This document shows positions 17,124 through 26,330 of a stretch of DNA of 64,000 nt, one piece after another (within the stretch, counting starts at the first letter, position 1; each line of letters starts with the position of its first letter). The notes below the pieces were generated by a model that was not told the DNA's origin, made no database searches, and saw only the letters and a program-made list of their open reading frames with translations. The stretch is from Heyndrickxia sp050281185 (GTDB lineage Bacteria > Bacillota > Bacilli > Bacillales > Bacillaceae_C), in contig NZ_JBNNWS010000001.1 of NCBI RefSeq assembly GCF_050281185.1, positions 186,001-250,000 of the forward strand. The letters are read 5' to 3'. The position numbers and the translations under genes were made by a program.

Positions 17124-18287
17124 GTGAAAAGCGCTGATATTATCATTGTCGGTGGTGGAGTGATGGGTTCTAGTACAGCCTACTCACTTAGAAAAATAGG
17201 TTATAACGGAAAAATACTTGTTTTCGAAAAAGATCCAATTTACGAATTTTCCTCCACTTCTCGTAGTGCAGGAGGAATTCGACAATTATATACAACAGAC
17301 ATTAATATTCAGATAAGCCGTTACAGTTTGCAAGTATATAAAAGCTTCCCCACAACTATGGCAATAGATGGAGAACCTGCAGAGATCAACTTCCGCCAAC
17401 GTGGCTATTTATTCTTAGGAACAAACGATATGATGACTTCACTAGCAAAACAAAAAACTCTTCAAAACAAATATGGTGTTCCATCTGAAGTATTAACCGC
17501 ACAGGAATTAATCGACATTATCCCTGAACTTAATATCCAAGACTTAGCAGGTGGATTATACTGCCATGAAGATGGATATTTAGATCCCTACTCTGTGATG
17601 CAAGGTTATAGAAAAAATGCTCAAAAACTTGGAGTTGAATACATTTCGGAAGAAGTAGAAACCATTTTAACAGAGCAAAACAAAGTAACCGGTATTCGTT
17701 TAGTTAATGGGGAAATTTATCAAGCTCCGTTGGTGATTAATTGTGCTGGTGCATGGGGTGTTTATTTAAGTGATAAAATCGGAATACCATTACCGGTTTA
17801 CCCTTTGAAACGACAAATTTTTCAATTTGATACATCCATTCCTTTAAAAAAACAATTACCACTTACAGTTGATCCGACAGGAGTTTATTTCCGCCATGAA
17901 GGTGATAAAATATTAACCGGGTTCTCTGAAGAAACAGAACCTGGCATTGATTTCACTGTCAAGCGTTCACTATTTTATGATGATATGTGGCCTATTTTAG
18001 CAAGTCGGATTCAAAATTTCGAAAGTGTTAAACTAACATCTGGATGGGCAGGATTATACAGCTTTAATTCCGCTGATCATAATGCAATCATCGGAGGCCA
18101 CCCATATATGAAAGGTTATTATATGGCATTAGGATTTAGTGGTCATGGTATGCAGCAAGCACCTGGAGTCGGACAAGGTTTAGCAGAATTAATCTATTAC
18201 GGAAAATATGAAAATATCGATTTCACCCCACTTCGTTACGAAAGATTTGCAGAGAATGATCTAGTTTTAGAAGATGCAATCGTTTAA
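17124..18287 (+). CDS. FAD-dependent amino-acid oxidase (DAO / sarcosine oxidase family)
   Basis: 387 residues counted from GTG 17124, chosen because GAGGGGG precedes it. An earlier in-frame ATG lies within the tail of the repeat. The FAD loop IIIVGGGVMGSSTAY is at 6-20, then the SSTSRSAGGIRQLY region, then the C-terminal FAD-sealing GFSGHGMQQAPGVG. The family oxidises secondary or D-amino acids such as sarcosine, D-proline, pipecolate or glycine to imines plus hydrogen peroxide, or passes electrons on. The next two genes encode a ketimine-reductase/cyclodeaminase relative and an amino-acid symporter. Pipecolate or proline is the best guess for substrate. Confidence 0.85.
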   Translation: MKSADIIIVGGGVMGSSTAYSLRKIGYNGKILVFEKDPIYEFSSTSRSAGGIRQLYTTDINIQISRYSLQVYKSFPTTMAIDGEPAEINFRQRGYLFLGTNDMMTSLAKQKTLQNKYGVPSEVLTAQELIDIIPELNIQDLAGGLYCHEDGYLDPYSVMQGYRKNAQKLGVEYISEEVETILTEQNKVTGIRLVNGEIYQAPLVINCAGAWGVYLSDKIGIPLPVYPLKRQIFQFDTSIPLKKQLPLTVDPTGVYFRHEGDKILTGFSEETEPGIDFTVKRSLFYDDMWPILASRIQNFESVKLTSGWAGLYSFNSADHNAIIGGHPYMKGYYMALGFSGHGMQQAPGVGQGLAELIYYGKYENIDFTPLRYERFAENDLVLEDAIV

Positions 18288-18345
18288 ATATAGTTAATGG
18301 CGCTTCTCCTAAGCGCCTAATTCTAAACAAGGAGGCCTGATCTCT

Positions 18346-19311
18346 GTGCTAGTATTAAATGAACAAGATATTCTTCGCACTATTTCAATGGAAGATATGA
18401 TTGACACAATTGAACATGCTTATATGCTTTATGAAAACGAACAATATGAGATGCCTTTAAGAAGTCACATTTCTGATCACGAAAATACGTATTTATTAAT
18501 GCCTTGTGTAGCTGACCATACTATTGGGATAAAAATTGTAAGCGTTTTCCCTAATAATTACGAATTCCCTGTCACCCAAGGTATCATCATTTTGACTGAT
18601 CGAAAGAATGGTGCAACAAAAGCAATACTAAATGGGACACTCTTAACGGGTCTGAAAACAGGTGCAGTAAGTGGAGCAGCTATCAAATACTTATCTACGA
18701 AAAGCGCAAAAACTGTTGGCCTAATCGGTACCGGTTACCAAGGACTTTATCAATTAATCGCTACATGTACCGTTCGTGATATACAAGATATTTACTTGTA
18801 TAATCGAACTTCATCTAAACTACCATCATTTATTGATACACTAAAAAATCATCTTAAACCAAATGTGCAAATTCATATTACAGATAATACATTGGAGTTA
18901 GTTAAACAATCTGAAATCATTATTACATCTACATCCGCTCATGATCCTGTTTTACCGAATATAAGCAATATTTATAATGGCAAGCTTATTGTTGGAATCG
19001 GTTCATATCAACCTCATATGCGAGAATTCCCTGAAAGCCTCTATATGAATCTAGAAAATTTATTCATTGATACTCATGATGCAAAACACGAAACGGGTGA
19101 TATCATCGATCCTATAAATAACCAATGGCTGAATGAATCACAAGTTATCTCTTTTTCTAAAGTTGTCACTCAAAGAGTAAAGCCAGTATTAACGAATAGT
19201 TGTCCTACAGTGTTTAAGTCAACAGGCATGGCTCTATTTGATCTTACTTGTGCTAATGCTATATATACAAAAGCAATTGAACAACAAATTGGAACATTTA
19301 TTAAGCTATAA
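18346..19311 (+). CDS. Ornithine cyclodeaminase / mu-crystallin family protein
   Basis: 321 residues. The NAD(P) loop GLIGTGYQG is at 125-133. GIKIVSVFP at 61-69 and LLTGLKTGAVSGAA at 99-112 correspond to the substrate-binding Lys and Arg/Lys positions of the family. Members are ornithine or lysine cyclodeaminases, ketimine (pyrroline/piperideine-2-carboxylate) reductases, or alanine dehydrogenases. GTG start 10 nt after AAGGAGG. It is the middle gene of a three-gene operon between an FAD oxidase and a symporter, which suggests cyclic imino-acid metabolism. The direction of the reaction cannot be read from sequence. Confidence 0.85.
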   Translation: MLVLNEQDILRTISMEDMIDTIEHAYMLYENEQYEMPLRSHISDHENTYLLMPCVADHTIGIKIVSVFPNNYEFPVTQGIIILTDRKNGATKAILNGTLLTGLKTGAVSGAAIKYLSTKSAKTVGLIGTGYQGLYQLIATCTVRDIQDIYLYNRTSSKLPSFIDTLKNHLKPNVQIHITDNTLELVKQSEIIITSTSAHDPVLPNISNIYNGKLIVGIGSYQPHMREFPESLYMNLENLFIDTHDAKHETGDIIDPINNQWLNESQVISFSKVVTQRVKPVLTNSCPTVFKSTGMALFDLTCANAIYTKAIEQQIGTFIKL

Positions 19312-19352
19312 ATTTTAAATATTCTTTTATTGTTCAAAAGGGGATGAATCAT

Positions 19353-20822
19353 TTGCACACTATTATAATGGTCGAATTTATTCTTTATATCGTATTCATG
19401 CTAGTAATAGGGTATTTATTTAGTAGACGGGATATGGGGCATTCAGATTTCCTTCTTGGTGGTAAAAAACTGCCTGGTTGGGCATTGGCTTTTTCAGAAA
19501 GAGCAACTGGTGAATCTGCCTGGCTGCTATTAGGATATACCGGATTTGTTTTCGCAACTGGCTTATCAGGGATTTGGGTAGCAATGGGGATTTCCTTAGG
19601 AATTATCTTCTCCTGGTTATTTTTAGCCAAACGATTTATGAATGATGCAAATGAATATAAAGTTCTAACCCTACCCGGTTATTTAGCAAAGAGGTTTGGA
19701 ATTCACGGTAAAATTATTCTGTGGATATCAACGATTCTCATTTTAAGTTTCATGATGTTCTATTTTGGTGCGCAAATAGCAGGTGCTGGAAAAACTCTTT
19801 ACACAGTTTTCAATATCAATACAACTATTGGAATGATTATTAGTATTACGATTGTAATTATTTTATCGTACGCTGGCGGATTCATTAGTGTCGTTTGGAC
19901 AGATATGATTCAAAGCATTATGATGCTAATTACACTTGTTGTCCTACCAATTGTTGCACTTTTCCATATATACACAGGGGATTTGTCAATAAGTCATGCG
20001 CTACGTACTTCAAGCCCAACCATAAATTCCTGGACAGGGGGAGTAACTGGCTTTGCTCTAGGATTGTTATTATTTAATAATTTCGCCTGGTTTTTTGGCT
20101 TTCTTGGAGGACAGCCGCAGCTTAGCTCGCGATTCATGGCTTTAAAAAATAAGAAAGAAGCAAAAACAGGCAGTATCGTCGCAATCGTTTGGACGTTTAT
20201 GGCATATAGTGGTGCCTTCTTAATTGGCATAACCGCTCTCACCCTTTACCAAAATCATCATTTTGCAGATGTTGAAACCATTTTGCCATATATGGTGATC
20301 GATCTCCTTCCACCCTGGATTGCAGGTATATTACTTGCTGGGATACTTGCAGCCATCATATCAACAGCGGATTCACAGCTTCTAGTCATCACGAGCTCTG
20401 TCAGCGAGGATATTGTTCGTCATGCATTGGGTAGAAATTTAACTGAAAAACAACTTGTCAAAATATCCAGAATTACAATTATCCTTGCCGGATTATTAGG
20501 GCTTTTCATTGCCCTCACCTCAAAATCGTTAGTATATCTCGTTGTCAGTTGGGCATGGGCCGGTGTTGGATGTACATTATCACCAGCCATCATACTTACA
20601 TTTATTTGGAAACGATATTCAGGGGTAGGTGTTATTGCCACCATTATTTCTGGTTTTATCAGCACGGTAATCTGGATATCAACACCACTAGATGCTATCA
20701 TTAGTTCTCGATTCACGACATTCTTCATCGCCGCTACTTTCGGAATTGTATTCAGCCTTTTGTTCCCTGAGAAAAAGAAAATCCGTAAAAGCGTAGATCA
20801 GATTGAAGAGGTAATTGTGTGA
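19353..20822 (+). CDS. Sodium:solute symporter (SSS family, PutP-like)
   Basis: 489 residues from TTG 19353, which sits 9 nt after AAAAGGGG. The ATG at 19344 would overlap the ribosome-binding site. About 13 hydrophobic helices are visible. The family block SERATGESAWLLLGYTGFVF and the helix-8 region AGILAAIISTADSQLLVITS (sodium-site serine/threonine pattern of PutP) are present. It probably imports proline, pipecolate or a related amino acid for the two preceding enzymes. Confidence 0.88.
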   Translation: MHTIIMVEFILYIVFMLVIGYLFSRRDMGHSDFLLGGKKLPGWALAFSERATGESAWLLLGYTGFVFATGLSGIWVAMGISLGIIFSWLFLAKRFMNDANEYKVLTLPGYLAKRFGIHGKIILWISTILILSFMMFYFGAQIAGAGKTLYTVFNINTTIGMIISITIVIILSYAGGFISVVWTDMIQSIMMLITLVVLPIVALFHIYTGDLSISHALRTSSPTINSWTGGVTGFALGLLLFNNFAWFFGFLGGQPQLSSRFMALKNKKEAKTGSIVAIVWTFMAYSGAFLIGITALTLYQNHHFADVETILPYMVIDLLPPWIAGILLAGILAAIISTADSQLLVITSSVSEDIVRHALGRNLTEKQLVKISRITIILAGLLGLFIALTSKSLVYLVVSWAWAGVGCTLSPAIILTFIWKRYSGVGVIATIISGFISTVIWISTPLDAIISSRFTTFFIAATFGIVFSLLFPEKKKIRKSVDQIEEVIV

Positions 20823-20862
20823 GAGGAAATAAATCATCATACAACTGAAATAGTTTATTAAT

Positions 20863-20897
20863 AAAAACTGACCCAAATTTAGACTGGGTCAGTTTTT
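20863..20897. terminator. Bidirectional terminator between symporter and nhaC
   Basis: The perfect stem AAAAACTGACCCA / TGGGTCAGTTTTT lies between convergent genes. Confidence 0.9.
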
Positions 20898-20909
20898 CAT
20901 TATCTATCC

Positions 20910-22499
20910 CTATACTTTGCCAACAATATCATTTTCGTCTATTGGAATTTTCGCTTTCTTTTTCATGAGTATTGTGAACATTAAAAGGAGTACAATTACC
21001 GACACAAAGCCTGCAATGGTACTGCTCGTTATCCCAATAACTAAATAGCCAATACCTGCCATTCCTGCAGCTAATAGAGCATAAGGTAACTGAGTCATAA
21101 CATGGTCAATATGATTGCTTCCTGCTCCTGTTGAGGAAAGAATAGTTGTATCAGATATTGGTGAACAATGGTCTCCAAACACAGCTCCAGCTAAAACCGC
21201 TGCCATTGTTGGGAGTATGATTGACACATCAGTCACTGCAGAAATTTCTCCTGCGATAGGCAAAAGAATTCCAAATGATCCCCATGAGGTTCCCGTAGCA
21301 AATGCGATTATACCTGCAATGACAAACATGGCAAATGGCAAAAATGCTACATTCATATTCGAGTTTTTGACGAGTCTAGCTAAATATTTACCAGTTTCTA
21401 GTTGTCCAATTAAATCAACGATAATCCAAGCAAATATAAGAATTAATATTGCAGGAACCATTGATTTAACTCCTTCTTTTATCCCTGTAAAAAAGAGCTT
21501 AGGCTCCACCGTCTTTTTCTTTAAGCTATGGTGAAAAAAGAAAGCAAGAGTAACAACTAGACCAACTATCCCTCCATAAAATAGTGATTTCGCTACATCC
21601 GCATTTTCAAAGATTGTCATTAAATTTTTACTACCGTCTGATGCAGAAGATCCCGTCCAAAGCATCATAATAACTGTTGCAATAATTAATGTAATAAGCG
21701 GCCAGATTAAACTTCCAACTGTACCTTTATCGCTAATCGGAATTTTCCCTTTTAACTCCCCAGGGGCAGTTTTATTTGGATCATAGACATGTCCAGTAGT
21801 AATAGCACGTTCCTCATGAGTTTTCATTGGGCCAAAATCAACCCCGCGTATAGCTATGATAAACACAAGCGCCAATGCAGCCCAAACATAGAGATTCATA
21901 GGAATCATTTGCAAAAATGCAGATAATGGAGCAATATCTGATATCCCATGTGAGATCAGTACTGAGCCTATGATTCCAATAATGTAAGCACCCCAACTCG
22001 ATATAGGTGCTATTACACATACAGGTGCGGACGTTGAATCAATGATATAGGCTAACTTTGCTCTTGATACACGATGTAAATCTGTTATTGGCCTTGATAC
22101 CTGACCAACCGCTAATGCATTAAAATAATCATCGATGAAAATAACAATTCCAAAAATTGCAGCCATGATTTGAGCTCCTGCCCTTGTTTTCACACGTTTC
22201 ATTGCCCATTCACCAAAAGCACGAGTTCCACCAATAATCGTTATGAAGGCGGTTACAACACCTAGTATAATGACAAACAATTCCATGAAAATATTCCAAT
22301 CATTTAGTTTTCCGTCTGCCCAAAAAATTACTTTTACCGCTTCCCATAAAATAGAGAGTGTATCTAAAATATTTCCTTGCGCCAACAATAAAGCTGCGGC
22401 AACGATCCCTACTCCAAGTGATAATAGCACCTTTCTAGTAATAATAACCATCAATATAGCTAATAGTGGCGGCAATAGCGAATAAATCGTATTCTCCAT
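20910..22499 (-). CDS. Na+/H+ antiporter, NhaC family
   Basis: 529 residues. The ATG at 22499 is preceded by AAGGAGGAG. About 11-12 membrane helices are seen, together with NhaC-type motifs FIDDYFNALAVGQVSRPITD and GDHCSPISDTTILSSTGAG. Members exchange sodium for protons or export organic substrates (for example malate/lactate in MleN). The adjacent symporter operon is convergent, so a functional link is not implied. A repeat copy begins 17 nt upstream of the start codon. Confidence 0.88.
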   Translation of the reverse strand: MENTIYSLLPPLLAILMVIITRKVLLSLGVGIVAAALLLAQGNILDTLSILWEAVKVIFWADGKLNDWNIFMELFVIILGVVTAFITIIGGTRAFGEWAMKRVKTRAGAQIMAAIFGIVIFIDDYFNALAVGQVSRPITDLHRVSRAKLAYIIDSTSAPVCVIAPISSWGAYIIGIIGSVLISHGISDIAPLSAFLQMIPMNLYVWAALALVFIIAIRGVDFGPMKTHEERAITTGHVYDPNKTAPGELKGKIPISDKGTVGSLIWPLITLIIATVIMMLWTGSSASDGSKNLMTIFENADVAKSLFYGGIVGLVVTLAFFFHHSLKKKTVEPKLFFTGIKEGVKSMVPAILILIFAWIIVDLIGQLETGKYLARLVKNSNMNVAFLPFAMFVIAGIIAFATGTSWGSFGILLPIAGEISAVTDVSIILPTMAAVLAGAVFGDHCSPISDTTILSSTGAGSNHIDHVMTQLPYALLAAGMAGIGYLVIGITSSTIAGFVSVIVLLLMFTILMKKKAKIPIDENDIVGKV

Positions 22500-22515
22500 T
22501 TTCTCCTCCTTCACA

Positions 22516-22757
22516 GAAAAGCGCAAGCGCCTTGCTCATCAACGTACGGACTGGGAAAATTGGCAGTAAAATTTTCCTTGGAGGGACTTCGACTGAGATA
22601 AAGGAAACTCTTTGGGAGCCCTAGAGAGGGCGAATCGATGTTGACTTATCGTAGGGAGGAGTCCTGAAGTACGCTAGTCGATAGGCGCTGGAGCTAGACA
22701 CAGCAGACACTTTTCATGTCTAATATCCTTAGTAAATTTTATGCTTTCTTACCTTTA
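22516..22757 (+). repeat. Structured dispersed repeat, copy 3 (with tail and two hairpin inserts)
   Basis: Same ends and order as the other copies. The inner stem reads GGACT / AGTCC instead of GTCTTC / GAAGAC, a paired change. Inserted hairpins are GGAAAATT / AATTTTCC after the CGTACGGACT block and GCCCT / AGGGC in the second variable site. The tail is complete. It lies directly upstream of nhaC, and the nhaC transcript would have to start in it or cross it. Confidence 0.88.
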
Positions 22758-22997
22758 AACAGAGTATTACTGCTTATATCTTTTCAACCTCCCTTTTTCA
22801 TAATTTTTACCATTAATATTTTCGGATTATTCCATATAATCTGAATTTATTATAATTATCCTTTGTACAGTCTGTCAAATTCATTCTGAGTTTCTAATAT
22901 TTTTTGTACTTGTATATAGACGTTGTTAAAGTGATTGATTTACTGATAAAGTTCTATATTTTCAACCTATGATTTAGCAAATTCTAAAGCACCATTT
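22758..22997. other. Intergenic, nothing recognised
   Basis: AT-rich spacer between the repeat and the end of the flippase gene. No clear hairpin or ORF. Confidence 0.5.
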
Positions 22998-24326
22998 TTA
23001 GTACAACTCTTTAACCGGCTTTCTAAATATTAATGTCACACCTATTTTCCTGCATACCGTTACATAATGCATCAACATAATCAAAAGGGCTCCCGTATTC
23101 ATGCCGAGAATAATTCCAATCATATTAAAATGCTGGTTAGATCCTAAAATGTACATCATGACAAACATAACAATCGTTGACCATACAAAATGGAGAAGTG
23201 TGTCCTTGATTAATCCAATTCCAATTAAAAAAGCTTGCAACGGAATGGTAAAGAAATGAAATAAGAAATAAGGCCAGAGCATTTGTAAATAAAGCGGTGC
23301 TATATCAGAAGCAAAAAACATATGGGTCAATGGCTCGGCAAATACATGAAAAATTATGATGGCAGGAATTCCGTAAATAAATGTCATCAGAATAATTTGC
23401 TGCAACAGGCTGCGTAATTTTCCAAAATCCTTTTTTGCATAGGCTTCTGATACAGTCGGTATTAATACAGTGGAAAGGGAATGAGCAATAAATGCGGGAA
23501 AAAAGCCGATACTGAAGGCCACACCTGTTAAAAGTCCAAAATGTTCAATCGCCATTGTGCCAGAGAATCCCGCTTTCATTAAGGCGGCTTTTATTAGAAA
23601 AGGCTGTATTGCATGGGTAACCGAATGAGATATTCGCATTCCAGTTGTAGGCAGGGATACAGCCATCAAACTTTTCCGAACCGATTTGCCTGTTAGCTTC
23701 ACATTATTTTTATTTTTAATATATCTAAATTGAAGAAAGAATGTATGTATTAAAAATAAGAAAACAATCAATTCACTCCCAACAAATGTACATAGTGCAA
23801 TAAATATTGCCTTGTCCATTTCGAACTGAAATAATCTATAAACAATAACAAGTAAGCCTAATTGAACTATCCTTCTTAAAAAGTTAGCCGTTGCAATTTT
23901 TCCCATTTGCTGCACACCCATGAAGTATCCTCTCGCAACTGAAGAGAAGGAAATGAGTGGAATTAACACAATGACCAGTCCCCGTATATAAGGATGATAA
24001 TGATTAAAAACTGGTAGAATAGGCAGGATTATAAGTGATAATACAACTAATACAATGGTAAATAACACGGCAAACCGAATTGCATGCTGGAGCATACTAA
24101 AATGATATTTATCTTCCTTTTCAGCAATAAATTTTGAGATCGATACGGGCAATTCCATACTCGCCAAAACAACAATGAAGAAAATAACTGGCAGGATAGA
24201 CATGTACAAACCCATCCCAACTTCACCAAGCTCATTCGCCAGCACCATATTTATAAAAAATTCAACACATTCACCAACAAATGCCACAATAGCTAACAGA
24301 AACGTCCCCTTAAAAAACGTAGTCAT
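22998..24326 (-). CDS. SpoVB/YkvU-like polysaccharide (lipid-linked) flippase
   Basis: 442 residues from ATG 24326 behind AGGAGAG. About 12-14 hydrophobic helices of the MATE/MurJ/Wzx-like superfamily. The length is closer to Bacillus subtilis YkvU (about 445) than to SpoVB (518). Proteins of this group are thought to flip lipid-linked cell-wall or cortex precursors. Landmarks are ELPVSISKFIAEKE near residue 55 and RGYFMGVQQMG near 130. Single gene, divergent from bioY. A sporulation role is family knowledge, not shown here. Confidence 0.8.
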   Translation of the reverse strand: MTTFFKGTFLLAIVAFVGECVEFFINMVLANELGEVGMGLYMSILPVIFFIVVLASMELPVSISKFIAEKEDKYHFSMLQHAIRFAVLFTIVLVVLSLIILPILPVFNHYHPYIRGLVIVLIPLISFSSVARGYFMGVQQMGKIATANFLRRIVQLGLLVIVYRLFQFEMDKAIFIALCTFVGSELIVFLFLIHTFFLQFRYIKNKNNVKLTGKSVRKSLMAVSLPTTGMRISHSVTHAIQPFLIKAALMKAGFSGTMAIEHFGLLTGVAFSIGFFPAFIAHSLSTVLIPTVSEAYAKKDFGKLRSLLQQIILMTFIYGIPAIIIFHVFAEPLTHMFFASDIAPLYLQMLWPYFLFHFFTIPLQAFLIGIGLIKDTLLHFVWSTIVMFVMMYILGSNQHFNMIGIILGMNTGALLIMLMHYVTVCRKIGVTLIFRKPVKELY

Positions 24327-24438
24327 ACTGTCTCTCCTATTCAAGTAAAACTCGATCAATAATAAAAGATATGAGACAAGTCTAGAAAATATTTTTAAAG
24401 TGGGGAAATCTTTAGGAAAAAATATCTCCCCTTATTAA

Positions 24439-24467
24439 TGTTAACTAAAAATAAAATCAGGTTGACA
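24439..24467 (+). promoter_or_regulatory. BirA operator overlapping the bioY promoter
   Basis: The half-sites TGTTAAC and GTTGACA are inverted and separated by 15 nt, the arrangement of the biotin repressor BirA. The right half-site contains the -35 TTGACA (24462-24467). A -10-like TATTCT follows at 24486-24491 (18-bp spacer). BirA-biotinyl-AMP should repress bioY. Confidence 0.75.
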
Positions 24468-24519
24468 TTTCTTCTTAATTTCTATTATTCTGTTACTATA
24501 AACTTGAAAGGGGATTTTT

Positions 24520-25104
24520 ATGAAATTTAGGGCAATCGATATTTGTTATGTAGGTTTGTTTACTGCTTTTATGATGATTGGTGCTAATATAACTTCACTA
24601 GTTCCGTTTATGGTCATAGGCGGGGTACCAATTACGTTACAAACCTTCTTCGCAATTCTTGCAGGGGCAGTTCTTGGCAGTCGATTAGGAGCAATATCGA
24701 TGCTTGTTTATGCCATTGTCGGATTAGCAGGCGCTCCAGTTTTTGCTAGATTCAGTGGTGGGATTGGTGAATTTTTAAGTCCATCATTCGGATTTATTAT
24801 TTCATTTATTTTTACGAGCTATTTCGTTGGGAAAATTATTGAAAAAAATCAGCATTTATATGTATATTTTATCGCTTCGATTGTAGGGTTAATCACCAAT
24901 TATTTTATCGGTACGAATTGGATGTTCTTTGCTTATAAAGTTTGGGCTGCTGCCCCTGAAGGATTTACATATAAAATGGCGTGGCTATGGATGGCTTTGC
25001 CGCTTCCTAAAGATATTATTCTTTCCTTATTTGCAGGATGGATGGCCTATCGACTTCATAAAACAGTGAAGATTAATAGCTTTGTAAATCAGCCAAAAGT
25101 ATAA
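24520..25104 (+). CDS. bioY: Biotin transporter BioY (ECF S component)
   Basis: 194 residues with six hydrophobic helices, the substrate-binding membrane component of the biotin energy-coupling-factor transporter. BioY-typical blocks are ARFSGGIGEFLSPSFGFI and NYFIGTNWMFFAYKVW. ATG behind AAAGGGG. There is no ATPase or BioN gene nearby, so it probably uses the shared ECF module or works alone. The upstream BirA operator supports the assignment. Confidence 0.93.
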   Translation: MKFRAIDICYVGLFTAFMMIGANITSLVPFMVIGGVPITLQTFFAILAGAVLGSRLGAISMLVYAIVGLAGAPVFARFSGGIGEFLSPSFGFIISFIFTSYFVGKIIEKNQHLYVYFIASIVGLITNYFIGTNWMFFAYKVWAAAPEGFTYKMAWLWMALPLPKDIILSLFAGWMAYRLHKTVKINSFVNQPKV

Positions 25105-25149
25105 ATTAAGGAAGTACAGGCTTCTTGATTACTCAAGAGGAAAACATGT

Positions 25150-25187
25150 AAAAAGGGAACACATCTATTTTGAATGTGTTCCCTTTT
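25150..25187. terminator. Bidirectional terminator between bioY and map
   Basis: The stem AAAAGGGAACACAT / ATGTGTTCCCTTTT lies between convergent genes. Confidence 0.88.
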
Positions 25188-25209
25188 GCATTATCTCTAT
25201 TCCTAACTT

Positions 25210-25953
25210 TTACAGGGTTAATATAATCGGTTTGTCCTTCGTTACAACAACTGTATGTTCTACCTGGGCTACCAAACTGCCATCCGATGTTTTATATGTC
25301 CATCCATCCCCCATTTCAACTACTTCTTCTGCACCAGTAGAAATAAATGGTTCAAAGGCAATGACCATACCTTCCTTAAGTAAATCATTGTCCCAAGGCT
25401 CATAATAATTCATAATATAATCAGGCTTTTCATGAAGTGCCCGTCCAACTCCATGCCCAGTTAAGTTCATAATCACCGTGAAGCCGCTTCTTTTTGCCTC
25501 GTTCATAACTGCTTTCCCTATTTGATTTTGCTTTGTACCTGCTTTTATTTTTTCTAATCCTTTTTGGAATGCTCTCTCGGCACAATCACATAACTCTTTT
25601 ATTTCAGGAGTAGACTCACCAACGACAAAGGATATACCGGTGTCCGCATAATATCCATTCAAGGATCCTGATACATCAATATTAACAAGATCCCCTTTCT
25701 GGATCACTCGATCCCCTGGAATGCCATGGGCGACTTCATCATTCACACTTATGCATGTATATCCCGGAAAGTCATACTCACCTTTTGGCCCAGATATGGC
25801 TCCATGACTTTTAAATAATTCGCCTGCTCGTTCATCTAATTCCTTTGTTGTAACGCCAGGCTTTGTTTGGCTTTTGAGTTCATCTCGAATCAACGCTACT
25901 ATTTTCCCTATTTTTTTTAAACCATCCAAGTCTTTTTCATCTTTAACAATCAT
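25210..25953 (-). CDS. map: Methionine aminopeptidase, type I
   Basis: 247 residues. It removes the initiator methionine from new proteins. All five metal ligands are visible: Asp93, Asp104, His167, Glu201 and Glu232. His76 of the AHG motif is also present. ATG 25953 follows AAAGGGAAG. It is monocistronic and outside the ribosomal-protein cluster where the main map gene of bacilli sits, so it is likely a second MetAP such as Bacillus subtilis YflG (MapB). Function is secure, the paralogue assignment is inference. Confidence 0.9.
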   Translation of the reverse strand: MIVKDEKDLDGLKKIGKIVALIRDELKSQTKPGVTTKELDERAGELFKSHGAISGPKGEYDFPGYTCISVNDEVAHGIPGDRVIQKGDLVNIDVSGSLNGYYADTGISFVVGESTPEIKELCDCAERAFQKGLEKIKAGTKQNQIGKAVMNEAKRSGFTVIMNLTGHGVGRALHEKPDYIMNYYEPWDNDLLKEGMVIAFEPFISTGAEEVVEMGDGWTYKTSDGSLVAQVEHTVVVTKDKPIILTL

Positions 25954-26225
25954 GCTATCTTCCCTTTCAAAAATTGACATAGTCTTATTTTATTATACAT
26001 TTTTGTTTTCTCAAAGATTGTTGAAATTTCTTACAGTATGAATACTAATCGACCTTTGGTTTTATATTTTTCCCCAAATGAAGTATTTCTTCGAAAAGTG
26101 CATGATTAAGAAAAAAGCCTCATAAAGAAAAAAGTATTTATAATCCAAAATTACTCCACTATCTTTCAAAATATCCTCGTAATTACCACAAAAATACAAA
26201 AAAATCCGTTCGAAAGGATTAGTTT

Positions 26226-26242
26226 TGTAATATTTCTGTAAT
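26226..26242 (+). promoter_or_regulatory. WalR box upstream of the NlpC/P60 gene
   Basis: TGTAAT-N5-TGTAAT matches the WalR (YycF) consensus TGTWAH-N5-TGTWAH at every position. A -10-like TATATT lies at 26287-26292 with a poor -35, as expected for an activated promoter. Confidence 0.65.
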
Positions 26243-26330
26243 ATTTGTTTAAAGTAACTGTAAAAAATATTTCGACAATTATCTGTTATATTATCATTAA
26301 TAGACAATAAATGACTGAGGTGGCCTATTA

